NCBI RefSeq assembly: GCF_009866765.1
Contig: NZ_CP019431.1
Span: 806,001-870,000 of the forward strand
DNA: 64,000 nucleotides
Source of the DNA: Pseudomonas sp. S35
GTDB lineage: Bacteria > Pseudomonadota > Gammaproteobacteria > Pseudomonadales > Pseudomonadaceae
Direction: 5' to 3'
Shown: positions 56,171 to 64,000 of the stretch, one piece after another
How positions within the stretch are numbered: the stretch's first letter is position 1
How the letters are laid out: every line of letters starts with the position of its first letter
Notes under the pieces: generated by a model
What the model was told of the DNA's origin: nothing
Databases searched by the model: none
The model's input: the letters and a program-made list of their open reading frames with translations, nothing else
Translations under genes and position numbers: made by a program

Positions 56171-56948
56171 GGATGGCGGTGATGGCCGGTACGTTCGGTT
56201 GGCGTGGCGTTAGCCGCTTGCGCCAGAATAGAACGCCAGCAGCGCCCAGCAACAGCGTGCTCAGTAGCGCCACGGTGCTGGTGCGCCAGAAGCCAAGGTT
56301 GTTCTCGGGCACCAGGAATGGGCCGAAATACACCAGTTGTTGTTGCTCCAGGTAAGCGGCCGCTGGCACGAACACAACGGTGAGTTTTTGTGTGTTGTCC
56401 AGGGCTGTGGTCATCCCGGGTATGCTGCTGGCGACCATCCTGCGTACGCGGGGGCGTATGTTGTCAGGGTCCAGGCGCGGATCGTGCTTGATGAACACCG
56501 ACGCGGAGGCTGGCTGTACGGGTTCGCCCGGCGCCACCCGTTCGGGCAGCACGACGTGCACGCGTGCGACGATCACCCCGTCGATATTCGACAGGGTAGC
56601 CTCCAGCTCTTGCGACAAGGCGTAGATGTAACGGGCACGCTCCTCCAGGGGCGTGGAGATAACGCCTTCCTTGCGGAAGATATCGCCCAGTGTCGAGCGA
56701 GCGACCTTGGGCAGGCCCGCAGCTTCCAGGGTGCGGACCGCCCGGCTTATATCATCGGCCTTCACGCGAACGGTCACGCCGTCTTTTGCGGGGATTTTCT
56801 GCGAGCGGATCTGTTTGTCGGCCAGTTCGGCAATCACCTCATTGGCCTCTTGTTCCGAGAGCTGGCGATGGAGCTCTACGCTCTCACTGCAGCCTGCGAG
56901 CATCAGTGCCGACGATAGAAGTAGCGGGGTGATCAGACAGCGGCGCAT
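56163..56948 (-). CDS. hrcJ: HrcJ (SctJ), inner-membrane ring lipoprotein
   Basis: A 261-residue YscJ/FliF-type lipoprotein. Lipobox LMLAGC (Cys19) is followed by the family block ELHRQLSEQEANEVIAELAD, the motif IDGVIVARVHVVLPE (about residues 120-134) and a C-terminal membrane helix (TVALLSTLLLGAAGVLFW). It forms the inner membrane ring of the basal body. Follows hrpB by 7 bases. Confidence 0.95.
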   Translation of the reverse strand: MRRCLITPLLLSSALMLAGCSESVELHRQLSEQEANEVIAELADKQIRSQKIPAKDGVTVRVKADDISRAVRTLEAAGLPKVARSTLGDIFRKEGVISTPLEERARYIYALSQELEATLSNIDGVIVARVHVVLPERVAPGEPVQPASASVFIKHDPRLDPDNIRPRVRRMVASSIPGMTTALDNTQKLTVVFVPAAAYLEQQQLVYFGPFLVPENNLGFWRTSTVALLSTLLLGAAGVLFWRKRLTPRQPNVPAITAIHE

Positions 56949-56955
56949 GTTCTAC

Positions 56956-57318
56956 TTACCCGAGGCTGGTGATTTTCTCGACGGACTGTATGGTTTTGTT
57001 GATGATCTTCACATTAAGAGTCAATTCGCGCTGGAATTCGCCGATTGACTTGCTGAGTTCGCGCACTTCCTTGCTGTGTTTGTTGAGGCTGAAGTCCCGA
57101 AGCCCTCGAACGGCTTTTTTCGATATCATATTCAGCTCTGTGGAACGCGCGGCAATACTATCCATCAATACTGAACTCGCCGGGTTATTGGGTTGTTTGC
57201 CATGACTCATCTGCGCATTGAAAAAGTTGACGTCTGAACCCTCGTTGACGGTGATGGGCGTTTCCGTTTTAGTGGTGGGCGTCGCAGCTTCTGAGAGGTT
57301 TGTTGTGCTGATGCGCAT
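56956..57318 (-). CDS. hrpB: HrpB (SctI), inner rod protein
   Basis: A 120-residue small protein with an extended polar N-terminus and two C-terminal helices (AVRGLRDFSLNKHSKEVREL; FQRELTLNVKIINKTIQSVE) typical of YscI/HrpB inner-rod proteins. Position before hrcJ agrees. GGAG stands 6 bases before the ATG. A/T-richer than its neighbours. Confidence 0.8.
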   Translation of the reverse strand: MRISTTNLSEAATPTTKTETPITVNEGSDVNFFNAQMSHGKQPNNPASSVLMDSIAARSTELNMISKKAVRGLRDFSLNKHSKEVRELSKSIGEFQRELTLNVKIINKTIQSVEKITSLG

Positions 57319-57405
57319 AGGTATCTCCAGCAGGGGGTGGAAAGCATGAACGCTGCGGTAAATAAGGCCTCTTCTATGCGTGGTAGAAAAGGCCGGTAAA
57401 GCCGG

Positions 57406-57687
57406 TTAAAGCTGCTGTTTTTTCAGGATCTGCACGTAGTGGTTGTTGATATCTGCCCGCAGATTTTCTTGTGCGGTTCTGACCTGTGTCTTATTCTTTT
57501 TAACATGTAAATCTGTCAGTTGGGACGCGGTTTGAGCGTCGCTATAGTCCGTCTTGGCTTTATCAGCCCCATTAATTCCCCCGTCGGCGCCGAAGATAGT
57601 TCCAGTGGCCGTTCCTGCCACTTGGGGGAGTGAGGGCAATCCAAAGGTCGTTCCTGCAGTTTTGTTGACTGCGTCAAAAAAGGACAT
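57406..57687 (-). CDS. hrpA: Putative HrpA-like pilus subunit (SctF)
   Basis: A 93-residue protein, first gene after the Hrp box. It has a Gly/Thr/Ala-rich N-terminal half (KTAGTTFGLPSLPQVAGTAT) and a charged helical C-terminal half (QVRTAQENLRADINNHYVQI), the general design of Hrp pilins, which are small and evolve fast. Sequence resemblance to P. syringae HrpA is not evident to me; the name is from position, size and layout. GAGGTGG precedes the ATG. No hrpZ gene lies between it and hrpB. Confidence 0.62.
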   Translation of the reverse strand: MSFFDAVNKTAGTTFGLPSLPQVAGTATGTIFGADGGINGADKAKTDYSDAQTASQLTDLHVKKNKTQVRTAQENLRADINNHYVQILKKQQL

Positions 57688-57773
57688 AAGACCACCTCTG
57701 TCGTTGAGTTAAACTAATATCAATTAATTTTTTAGGTGTGAGATTACTTGCTTGCGCTATGTGATTCATACCC

Positions 57774-57802
57774 TGTGTGGTTGAAATGCAAAGTTGGGTT
57801 CC
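57774..57802 (-). promoter_or_regulatory. Hrp box before hrpA-hrpB-hrcJ-hrpD-hrpE
   Basis: On the minus strand GGAACC (57802-57797), 16 bases, CCACACA (57780-57774): a perfect match to the HrpL consensus. It is 86 bases before the hrpA ATG, giving a longer leader than for the other two operons. Confidence 0.9.
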
Positions 57803-57876
57803 ACAACAGGTAAGCCTTGATCACTCCAGCAGTTGGCAAGAATGGCACTTTCGCTGCAAGTGTGCCTTTTGTGGCC

Positions 57877-58863
57877 TTACGCATTCAGCGATATGTCCAG
57901 CTGTTTTATCCTGTAGTAAAGCGTACGCTTGGCCACGCCCAGCTCCAGTGCTACGCCATCCACGCAGTGTTTGTGTCGGCGCAGGGACTCCTCAATCATC
58001 ACCTTCTCAATTTGCTGCATGCGATCCTTCAGGCTCATCTCATTGTCCTGATGTGCAAAAGGGGATGCGCCAATAGTCGGCAGGCCCAGCACGAAGCGCT
58101 TGGCGGTCGAGCGCAACTCGCGCACGTTCCCCGGCCACGGGTGGCAAAGCAGCTGTTGAAGTAATGCTTTTGACGGTACGGGGGGCTGGCGCCCGAACTG
58201 CTTGGCTTCTTCGGCGATCATGCGCTGGAATAGCGGGATGATACGTTCGCGCCGGTTGCGAAGAGGCGGCAGGTGGATATTGACGACATTCAGGCGAAAG
58301 TAGAGATCACGCCGGAACGTGCCTTGTTCGACCATTGCATGTAATGAGTGCTGGGCCGAGGCAATGACGCGCATGTCCACGGAAATAAACCGGGTAGAGC
58401 CCAGGCGCTCAACCCCACGGCACTCCAGTGCGCGTAGCAACTTGGCTTGCAGAGGCAGTGGCATGCTGTCGATTTCATCCAGATAAAGGGTACCCAGATG
58501 AGCGGCCTCAATACACCCGGCGCGTGATTGCACTGCCCCGGTATAGGCACCGCTATTAACGCCGAACAGTTGGCTTTCTGCCAATGTTTCCGGAATGGCC
58601 GCACAGTTCACGGGAACGAAGCCACCCTTGCGACCGGATAAGCGATGGATGCGCTGCGCCAGCGTATCTTTGCCGGTACCGGTTTCCCCCAACAATAGAA
58701 TGTCGATGTTAAGTGCCGCAGTAGTTAAGAGTGTGGTTTCTATAATTGGGCATTCGGCAACGGCAACGGTTGTGTAGGCTTCGTTATGGTAGTGAGCCGA
58801 CAGGGGTTGAAGTTCCAATACGTTTACCACTTTTTTGGTGTTTGAGCGCTCGAGAGGTGGCAA
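57877..58863 (-). CDS. rspR: RspR (HrpR/HrpS-type) sigma54 enhancer-binding protein
   Basis: A 328-residue AAA+ activator without a receiver domain, like HrpR and HrpS. Walker A is GETGTGKD (59-66), the sigma54-contact loop is GAYTGA (105-110; Tyr in place of the usual Phe), Walker B is GTLYLDEID (124-132), and the C-terminal helix-turn-helix is ALELGVAKRTLYYRIKQLDI. It should activate the sigma54 promoter of rspL, under control of HrpV/HrpG. Only one such gene is present, where P. syringae has two. The start is uncertain: the frame opens with TTG at 58863 straight after a stop, and a GTG at 58830 is also possible. Confidence 0.9.
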   Translation of the reverse strand: MPPLERSNTKKVVNVLELQPLSAHYHNEAYTTVAVAECPIIETTLLTTAALNIDILLLGETGTGKDTLAQRIHRLSGRKGGFVPVNCAAIPETLAESQLFGVNSGAYTGAVQSRAGCIEAAHLGTLYLDEIDSMPLPLQAKLLRALECRGVERLGSTRFISVDMRVIASAQHSLHAMVEQGTFRRDLYFRLNVVNIHLPPLRNRRERIIPLFQRMIAEEAKQFGRQPPVPSKALLQQLLCHPWPGNVRELRSTAKRFVLGLPTIGASPFAHQDNEMSLKDRMQQIEKVMIEESLRRHKHCVDGVALELGVAKRTLYYRIKQLDISLNA

Positions 58864-59108
58864 TTAAAGCTCAAAAGTTAGGTGTTGTCATCGTGCTTGA
58901 ACCTGTTGATTAGTGGGGTTTGCTTCAAATTTTGTGGTGGGTGGAATATGCAAGCGTCGATCATGGGAACGGGGAGGGTGGCGTGTAGGTAAAGTCTGTA
59001 ATTGAGCGTAATTAGTTTGAGTGAAGGGGTTTTGATGTGTTGAAAGTTCAAACTAGGCGTGGCCTGTACGGGTTAATAGTGTATGTAAGTGTGTATTTAT
59101 ACCGCGCA
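58864..59108. other. Intergenic stretch between rspR and ychF
   Basis: About 245 bases, visibly A/T- and T/G-rich, with no believable gene. It presumably holds the rspR promoter. A weak inverted repeat (agtttga at 59014-59020, tcaaact at 59048-59054) is the only structure noticed. No Hrp box is present. Confidence 0.4.
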
Positions 59109-59140
59109 CAAAAAAGCCGATGCAATGCACCGGCTTTTTG
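59109..59140 (-). terminator. Rho-independent terminator after ychF
   Basis: Stem aaaaagccg (59111-59119) / cggcttttt (59131-59139) with an 11-base loop and T-runs on both strands, so it can work in both directions. It lies 29 bases past the ychF stop. Confidence 0.85.
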
Positions 59141-59168
59141 AGTGGCGAGGATTGAACCGCCGGATGAC

Positions 59169-60269
59169 TTACACGTTGAAACGGAAGTGCATTACATCGC
59201 CATCCTTGACGATATATTCCTTACCTTCCAAGCGCCATTTACCGGCTTCCTTGGCGCCGGCTTCACCCTTGAACTGGATAAAGTCGTTGTAGGCGATCAC
59301 TTCAGCGCGGATAAAGCCTTTTTCGAAGTCGGTGTGGATCACGCCGGCAGCCTGTGGCGCGGTGGCGCCGACCTTGACGGTCCAGGCGCGAACTTCTTCG
59401 ACACCGGCGGTGAAGTAAGTCTGCAGGTTGAGCATTTCGTAGCCGGCGCGGATCACGCGGTTCAGGCCAGGCTCTTCCAGGCCCAGGGCCTCGAGGAACA
59501 TGTCTTTTTCTTCGCCGTCATCGAGCTCGGCGATTTCCGCTTCGATCTTGTTGCACACCGGCACCACGATAGCGCCTTCTTCGTCGGCGATGGCCTTGAC
59601 CACGTCGAGCAGCGGGTTGTTCTCGAAGCCATCTTCAGCCACGTTGGCGATGTACATCACCGGCTTGGTGGTCAGCAGGTGGAAGCCCTTGATCACCGCT
59701 TTCTCGTCAGCACCCATGCTCTTCATCAGGCTGCGCGCCGGCTTGCCTTCGGTGAAGTGTGCGATCAACTGCTCCAGCAGGCCTTTTTGGACCACTGCGT
59801 CCTTGTCACCGCCCTTGGCGTTACGCGCGACTTTCTGCAGTTGCTTCTCGCAGCTGTCGAGGTCGGCGAAGATCAGTTCCAGGTCGATGATCTCGATGTC
59901 GCGTTTCGGGTCGACGCTGTTGGAGACGTGAATCACGTTCTCGTCTTCAAAGCAGCGGACCACGTGGGCGATGGCATCGGTTTCGCGGATGTTGGCCAGG
60001 AACTTGTTGCCCAGGCCTTCACCCTTCGACGCACCGGCGACCAGGCCGGCGATGTCGACGAACTCCATGGTGGTCGGCAGCACGCGCTTGGGATTGACGA
60101 TGGCCGCCAGGGCGTCCAGGCGTGGGTCCGGCATCGGCACGATACCGCTGTTGGGTTCGATGGTGCAGAAGGGGAAGTTCTCCGCCGCAATACCGGACTT
60201 GGTCAAAGCGTTGAACAAGGTGGATTTGCCGACGTTGGGCAGGCCGACGATGCCGCAATTGAATCCCAT
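59169..60269 (-). CDS. ychF: YchF (OLA1-type) ATPase
   Basis: A 366-residue Obg-family P-loop protein. GLPNVGKS (9-16) is the P-loop; [20 protein letters not shown] is the G3/switch block; the C-terminal TGS-like domain ends the protein ([35 protein letters not shown]). YchF prefers ATP over GTP because its G4 motif is altered (YIANVAEDG here) and associates with ribosomes and stress responses. Follows pth by 22 bases in the same operon, a common bacterial pairing. Confidence 0.97.
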   Translation of the reverse strand: MGFNCGIVGLPNVGKSTLFNALTKSGIAAENFPFCTIEPNSGIVPMPDPRLDALAAIVNPKRVLPTTMEFVDIAGLVAGASKGEGLGNKFLANIRETDAIAHVVRCFEDENVIHVSNSVDPKRDIEIIDLELIFADLDSCEKQLQKVARNAKGGDKDAVVQKGLLEQLIAHFTEGKPARSLMKSMGADEKAVIKGFHLLTTKPVMYIANVAEDGFENNPLLDVVKAIADEEGAIVVPVCNKIEAEIAELDDGEEKDMFLEALGLEEPGLNRVIRAGYEMLNLQTYFTAGVEEVRAWTVKVGATAPQAAGVIHTDFEKGFIRAEVIAYNDFIQFKGEAGAKEAGKWRLEGKEYIVKDGDVMHFRFNV

Positions 60270-60291
60270 GGTGTTTCCCCTCGGAAAAAAG

Positions 60292-60876
60292 TCAGGCCTT
60301 CTGGCTGTGCAGGTTTTTCATCGCGCGGTTCCATTCCCCGGCGAAGATATCCGGCAGCACGCCGAGGGCAAAGTCGATGCTCGCATCGAGTTTTTCCTGT
60401 TCGGCGCGTGGCGCACGACCCAGGACGAAATTTGAAACCATACTCGCAACGCCTGGGTGGCCAATGCCGAGCCGCAGACGGTAGAAATTATTCTGATTAC
60501 CCAACTGCGCGATGATGTCGCGCAGGCCGTTGTGCCCGCCGTGCCCGCCGCCGAGCTTGAGCTTGGCAACGCCGGGTGGCAGGTCCAGTTCGTCATGGGC
60601 CACCAGGATTTCTTCGGGTTTGATCCGGAAGAAGCCCGCAAGTGCCGCCACAGACTGGCCGCTGCGGTTCATGTAGGTGGTGGGAATCAGTAGACGAACA
60701 TCCTGACCCTGGTGCGAGAAACGCCCGGTCAGGCCAAAATACTTGCGATCGGCCGCCAGGTTTACACCTTGGGCATGGGCGATGCGCTCAACAAAAAGGG
60801 CCCCCGCGTTATGCCGGGTCTGTTCGTATTCGGCGCCTGGATTTCCCAGGCCAACGATCAGTTTAATGGCAGTCAC
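60292..60876 (-). CDS. pth: Peptidyl-tRNA hydrolase
   Basis: A 194-residue enzyme that frees tRNA from peptidyl-tRNA dropped from ribosomes. The N-terminus [20 protein letters not shown] carries catalytic His22; [17 protein letters not shown] and the block [13 protein letters not shown] are the other active-site signatures. GTG at 60876 is the start: AAGGAAGG lies about 9 bases upstream and the family N-terminus begins there. Between rplY and ychF. Confidence 0.96.
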   Translation of the reverse strand: MTAIKLIVGLGNPGAEYEQTRHNAGALFVERIAHAQGVNLAADRKYFGLTGRFSHQGQDVRLLIPTTYMNRSGQSVAALAGFFRIKPEEILVAHDELDLPPGVAKLKLGGGHGGHNGLRDIIAQLGNQNNFYRLRLGIGHPGVASMVSNFVLGRAPRAEQEKLDASIDFALGVLPDIFAGEWNRAMKNLHSQKA

Positions 60877-61044
60877 GACAGGGGCCCTTCCTTTGGAGTT
60901 GTAGATAACATCGCCGCAACCTGAGTGCGGCGAAAGTGGACGACAAGAGCTCACTTATCCAGAGATAAACTTCGCGTTGTCGCCCGCTTTCTCGCTACGT
61001 TCCGGTCCGCGATGTTTCCTCAAGCTCCGGCAATACAGAGTGAA

Positions 61045-61644
61045 TTACTCTGCAGCGCCTTCTTCAGCTTCTGGTGCAACGCGTGGAGCGTGAACGTTTG
61101 CAACAGCTTTGTCGTCACCGTGAGCCAGTGCAACGAACTCAACGCCTTTAGGAGCTTTGAGGTCGGACAGGTGAACGATTGCGCCGATTTCCAGAGCCGA
61201 CAGGTCGACTTCGATGAACTCAGGCAGATCTTTCGGCAGGCAGGTCACTTCGATTTCGTTCAGGACGTGAGAGATCTCGCCGCCTTTCTTGACCGGAGCT
61301 TCTTCACCAACAAAGTGCACAGGCACGATAGCGGTCAGTTTCTGGCCAGCTACGACGCGTACGAAGTCAGCGTGCAGTACGTGACCCTTGGACGGGTGAC
61401 GTTGCAGAGCTTTGATGATGACGTTCTGCTTTTTGCCGCCAACGTTCAGTTCGATAACGTGGCTGTAGGCAGCATCGTTTTCGAGCAGTTTGGCAACTTC
61501 TTTAGCCAGCATGCTGATGGATTCAGGGGCTTTTTCGCCACCGTAAACTACAGCTGGAACCAGGCTTGCGAGACGACGCAGGCGGCGGCTCGCACCTTTC
61601 CCCAGGTCGGAACGCACTTCAGCATTCAGAGTAAAATCGTTCAT
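61045..61644 (-). CDS. rplY: Ribosomal protein bL25 (CTC form)
   Basis: A 199-residue bL25 of the long, two-domain CTC type. The N-terminal 5S-rRNA-binding domain ([20 protein letters not shown]) is followed by the C-terminal beta domain with [19 protein letters not shown]. An Ala/Glu-rich tail ends the protein. ATG at 61644 has GGAG 8 bases upstream. Gene order prs-rplY-pth-ychF is standard for the genus. Confidence 0.96.
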   Translation of the reverse strand: MNDFTLNAEVRSDLGKGASRRLRRLASLVPAVVYGGEKAPESISMLAKEVAKLLENDAAYSHVIELNVGGKKQNVIIKALQRHPSKGHVLHADFVRVVAGQKLTAIVPVHFVGEEAPVKKGGEISHVLNEIEVTCLPKDLPEFIEVDLSALEIGAIVHLSDLKAPKGVEFVALAHGDDKAVANVHAPRVAPEAEEGAAE

Positions 61645-61710
61645 GTTGTATCTCCAAAATAACCACATTCGCCCCAGCGTTTGCGACCAGCGCTAAAGGC
61701 GATATGGGCA

Positions 61711-61751
61711 AAAAAGCCCCGCCCCAACAGAATGCTGGGGCGGGGCGCTTT
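61711..61751 (-). terminator. Rho-independent terminator after prs
   Basis: An 11-bp GC-rich stem (gccccgcccca at 61716-61726, tggggcggggc at 61736-61746), then six T on the minus strand. It lies between prs and rplY, 32 bases past the prs stop, so rplY probably has its own promoter or relies on read-through. Confidence 0.85.
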
Positions 61752-61782
61752 TCGTCAGGTTGATGTCGCCAAGGGTTGACCC

Positions 61783-62724
61783 TTAGCGGAACATCGCGCT
61801 GATCGATTCTTCATTGCTGATGCGGCGAACCGCTTCGGCAACGACCGGTGCGATATCCAGTTGACGGATACGCGCACAGGCTTGAGCAGCGGCGGACAAC
61901 GGGATGGTGTTAGTCACCACCAGTTCGTCCAGCACAGAGTTCTCGATGTTCTCGATCGCTCGGCCCGACAGCACAGGGTGTGTGCAGTAGGCGAAGACTT
62001 TTGCAGCACCGTGCTCTTTCAAGGCTTTTGCCGCGTGGCACAGGGTGCCGGCGGTGTCGACCATGTCATCAACCAGAATACAGGTACGCCCTTCGACATC
62101 ACCGATGATATGCATCACTTCAGAGTGATTGGCTTTCTCGCGGCGTTTGTCGATGATCCCAAGATCAACGCCCAGGGATTTGGCAACGGCCCGTGCACGC
62201 ACGACGCCACCAATGTCCGGGGACACGATCATCAGGTTTTCAAAGCGCTGGTCTTCAATATCGTCCACCAATACTGGCGAACCGTAGATGTTATCTACCG
62301 GAATATCGAAGAACCCCTGGATTTGGTCAGCGTGCAGGTCAACCGTGAGAACACGGTCGATGCCTACCACGGTCAGCATGTCAGCAACGACTTTCGCGCT
62401 GATAGCCACACGTGCGGAGCGCGGACGGCGATCCTGACGGGCATAACCAAAGTAAGGGATTACAGCTGTGATTCGAGTCGCTGAGGAGCGGCGGAAGGCA
62501 TCAGCCATCACGACGAGTTCCATCAGGTTATCGTTGGTCGGAGCGCAGGTCGGCTGAATAATGAAGACGTCTTTACCGCGAACGTTTTCATTGATCTCGG
62601 CTGTAATTTCGCCGTCGGAGAATTTACCGACAGAGATGTCACCGAGAGGGATATGCAGCTGACGTACGACACGTCGAGCCAGATCGGGGTTGGCGTTCCC
62701 CGTAAAGACCATCATCTTGGACAC
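61783..62724 (-). CDS. prs: Ribose-phosphate pyrophosphokinase
   Basis: A 313-residue enzyme making PRPP from ribose 5-phosphate and ATP. Family blocks are [16 protein letters not shown] at the N-terminus, [20 protein letters not shown] (about residues 93-112), the metal site [18 protein letters not shown] (about 128-145) and the PRPP loop [17 protein letters not shown] (about 215-231). The start is GTG. Follows tRNA-Gln by 46 bases in the same direction. Confidence 0.97.
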   Translation of the reverse strand: MSKMMVFTGNANPDLARRVVRQLHIPLGDISVGKFSDGEITAEINENVRGKDVFIIQPTCAPTNDNLMELVVMADAFRRSSATRITAVIPYFGYARQDRRPRSARVAISAKVVADMLTVVGIDRVLTVDLHADQIQGFFDIPVDNIYGSPVLVDDIEDQRFENLMIVSPDIGGVVRARAVAKSLGVDLGIIDKRREKANHSEVMHIIGDVEGRTCILVDDMVDTAGTLCHAAKALKEHGAAKVFAYCTHPVLSGRAIENIENSVLDELVVTNTIPLSAAAQACARIRQLDIAPVVAEAVRRISNEESISAMFR

Positions 62725-62770
62725 GCGCAGTACCTAGAGGCTGAGGGTAACCTGGATGAGTATTAGAAAA

Positions 62771-62845
62771 TGGCAGGGGCGGCTGGATTCGAACCAACGC
62801 ATGGCAGGATCAAAACCTGCTGCCTTACCGCTTGGCGACGCCCCT
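62771..62845 (-). tRNA. tRNA-Gln (anticodon TTG)
   Basis: A 75-base cloverleaf with encoded CCA. Acceptor stem AGGGGCG / CGCCCCT, D arm GCCAAGCGGTAAGGC, anticodon loop TTTTGAT, T arm ending GGTTCGAATCC. It sits between ispE and prs, the usual Pseudomonas arrangement. Confidence 0.96.
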
Positions 62846-62882
62846 GTATCTGTTGCAACGAGTACCCAGTACTCGGTTCCTT

Positions 62883-63734
62883 TTAGAGCAGACTTTGCAG
62901 CTTGCGATGCAACATCGAAACGTTGCTTCCCTTTGCTACAAACCCTGTAAGGGTCTCTGTAAGAAGGGCCGAGACTTTATCAGCTTCAGCTTTGTTTGGG
63001 AAGCCCCCAAACACACAACTTCCAGTTCCGGTTAATTTTGCTTCGGTAAATTTACCTAACAAATTCAAAGCGTTACGTACCTCTGGATAACGCCTTGCTA
63101 CAACCGGTAAGCAGTCATTTCGACTGTTTCCCTTGGGAACGGGGCGCACTTTAATGGGAGAAGAGTTACGTGTCAACAACGGATCTGAAAAAATTTCTGC
63201 TGTACTTACAGATACTTGCGGGACAAGCACGACATACCACGGCTCTTCGGGGTATTCGGGGGTGAGTTTCTCCCCCACGCCCTCAGCAAAAGCGGCGTGC
63301 CCGTGCACGAAAACCGGCACGTCGGCGCCCAGCGTCAGGCCCAGCGCGGCCAGGCGATCGTGGTCCCAGCCCAGTTGCCACAAGTGATTCAGACCCAGCA
63401 ACGTCGTCGCGGCATTCGAGCTGCCGCCACCGATTCCGCCGCCCATGGGCAAGATTTTATCGATCCATATATCGATGCCCAACGCACAACCGGAGTGTTC
63501 CTGTAGTTTTCTTGCCGCCCTCACGATCAGATTGCTGTCATGGGGCACGCCATCGAACTCGGTATGCAGTTGGATGACGCCATCGTCGCGCACGGCGAAG
63601 GTGAGCTCATCGCCGTAGTCGAGAAATTGGAACAGCGTCTGCAGCTCGTGATAGCCGTCTTCACGACGACCGAGAATATGCAGCATCAGATTGAGTTTGG
63701 CGGGGGAGGGCAGTGTCAGCGTTTGCACGGTCAC
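62883..63734 (-). CDS. ispE: 4-diphosphocytidyl-2-C-methyl-D-erythritol kinase
   Basis: A 283-residue GHMP kinase of the MEP isoprenoid pathway. The substrate region [20 protein letters not shown] (residues about 8-27) and the ATP loop [15 protein letters not shown] (about 92-106) are clear, as is a third block near the C-terminus ([13 protein letters not shown]). The start is GTG (63734), one base after the lolB stop, implying coupled expression. The last codons run down to 38 bases before tRNA-Gln. Confidence 0.96.
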   Translation of the reverse strand: MTVQTLTLPSPAKLNLMLHILGRREDGYHELQTLFQFLDYGDELTFAVRDDGVIQLHTEFDGVPHDSNLIVRAARKLQEHSGCALGIDIWIDKILPMGGGIGGGSSNAATTLLGLNHLWQLGWDHDRLAALGLTLGADVPVFVHGHAAFAEGVGEKLTPEYPEEPWYVVLVPQVSVSTAEIFSDPLLTRNSSPIKVRPVPKGNSRNDCLPVVARRYPEVRNALNLLGKFTEAKLTGTGSCVFGGFPNKAEADKVSALLTETLTGFVAKGSNVSMLHRKLQSLL

Positions 63735-63735
63735 G

Positions 63736-64000
63736 TTATTGCCCCAGCTTGCGCGGTTGCCAGTCCTTGATCACCAGCGTGACGTCAAGGTCAGTGCCAT
63801 GCAGCTTGATACGCTCTGGCAGCCAATAGCCGCCTTGTTCCACGTAGCTGAGGTACTCGACCTGCCAGCCATCCTGCTCCAGTGACGCGAGGCGGCTGTC
63901 GCCATTGAGGCTCAGGCGGCTCTTGCTGTCCGGCGCGGGCAAGCCGCGCACCCACCACACCAGGTGCGAAACGGGCAGCTTCCAGCCAATCTGTTCCTCC
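63736..64000 (-). CDS. lolB: LolB, outer-membrane lipoprotein receptor (5' part missing)
   Basis: The frame is open to the window edge, so only the C-terminal about 88 residues are seen (including [60 protein letters not shown]). These match LolB, which takes lipoproteins from LolA and places them in the outer membrane. The position just before ispE is the standard lolB-ispE order. Confidence 0.9.
   Translation of the reverse strand, partial: EEQIGWKLPVSHLVWWVRGLPAPDSKSRLSLNGDSRLASLEQDGWQVEYLSYVEQGGYWLPERIKLHGTDLDVTLVIKDWQPRKLGQ

Overview
The window comes from the chromosome of a high-GC gammaproteobacterium and fits the Pseudomonas fluorescens group. The evidence is the order mksF-mksE-mksB / hypothetical-rimI / carbonic anhydrase, the order lolB-ispE-tRNA-Gln-prs-rplY-pth-ychF, OprD and DUF2790 proteins, Pseudomonas-type REP palindromes, and a P. 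syringae-like Hrp1 type III secretion cluster arranged as in plant-associated fluorescent pseudomonads (where it is called rsp/rsc). Identifications rest on reading the translated sequence and known gene order; no database search was run.

Layout. 1-2046: the 3' part of an MCE-repeat lipid-transport protein (PqiB/LetB family), followed by a nested palindrome. 2389-7200: the MksFEB condensin operon (minus strand), with two DnaA-box-like 9-mers in its divergent promoter region. 7349-9823: a conserved hypothetical gene, rimI, an acidic hypothetical protein and beta-carbonic anhydrase. 9820-13886: a SET-domain protein, an unknown exported protein, a Tat-exported acid phosphatase-like enzyme and a small orphan. 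14017-16910: AtoE-type short-chain fatty acid permease and a divergent MFS transporter. 17068-24824: czcCBA divalent-metal efflux genes converging on a two-component system, with a second REP palindrome between them. 25168-30759: OprD porin, DUF2790 protein, soluble PAS-PAS chemotaxis transducer, flavin-reductase-like protein, AraC regulator and LysE exporter. 30804-34564: D-Ala-D-Ala ligase, gamma-glutamyltransferase and PhzF-like isomerase. 34662-38683: a siderophore uptake unit (FecI-type sigma, FecR, TonB receptor). Then tRNA-Met and a fosmidomycin-resistance-type MFS pump.

40770-58863 is a complete-looking Hrp1 type III secretion cluster. An ECF sigma factor gene (rspL/hrpL) has a sigma54 promoter and is presumably activated by the single enhancer-binding protein at the far end (rspR). 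Three sites of the form GGAAC(C/T)-N16-CCACNNA stand before the three operons: hrpJ-hrcV-hrpQ-hrcN-hrpO-hrpP-hrcQ-hrcR-hrcS-hrcT-hrcU (plus), hrpF-hrpG-hrcC-hrpT-hrpV (minus) and hrpA-hrpB-hrcJ-hrpD-hrpE (minus). This gives the cascade RspR + sigma54 -> RspL -> structural operons. Compared with P. syringae, hrpZ and a second enhancer-binding protein are missing, hrcQ is one uninterrupted gene with a strong internal start, and no effector gene is seen next to the apparatus.

59169-64000 is a housekeeping block on the minus strand: ychF, pth, rplY, prs, tRNA-Gln, ispE and the 3' part of lolB.

The most interesting observations are the internal start in hrcQ, the complete sigma54/HrpL circuit with a very divergent pilin candidate, the DnaA-box pair before mksFEB together with the lack of a nuclease subunit, the eukaryote-like SET protein, the nested REP palindrome, and an orphan terminator-like hairpin at 10440.
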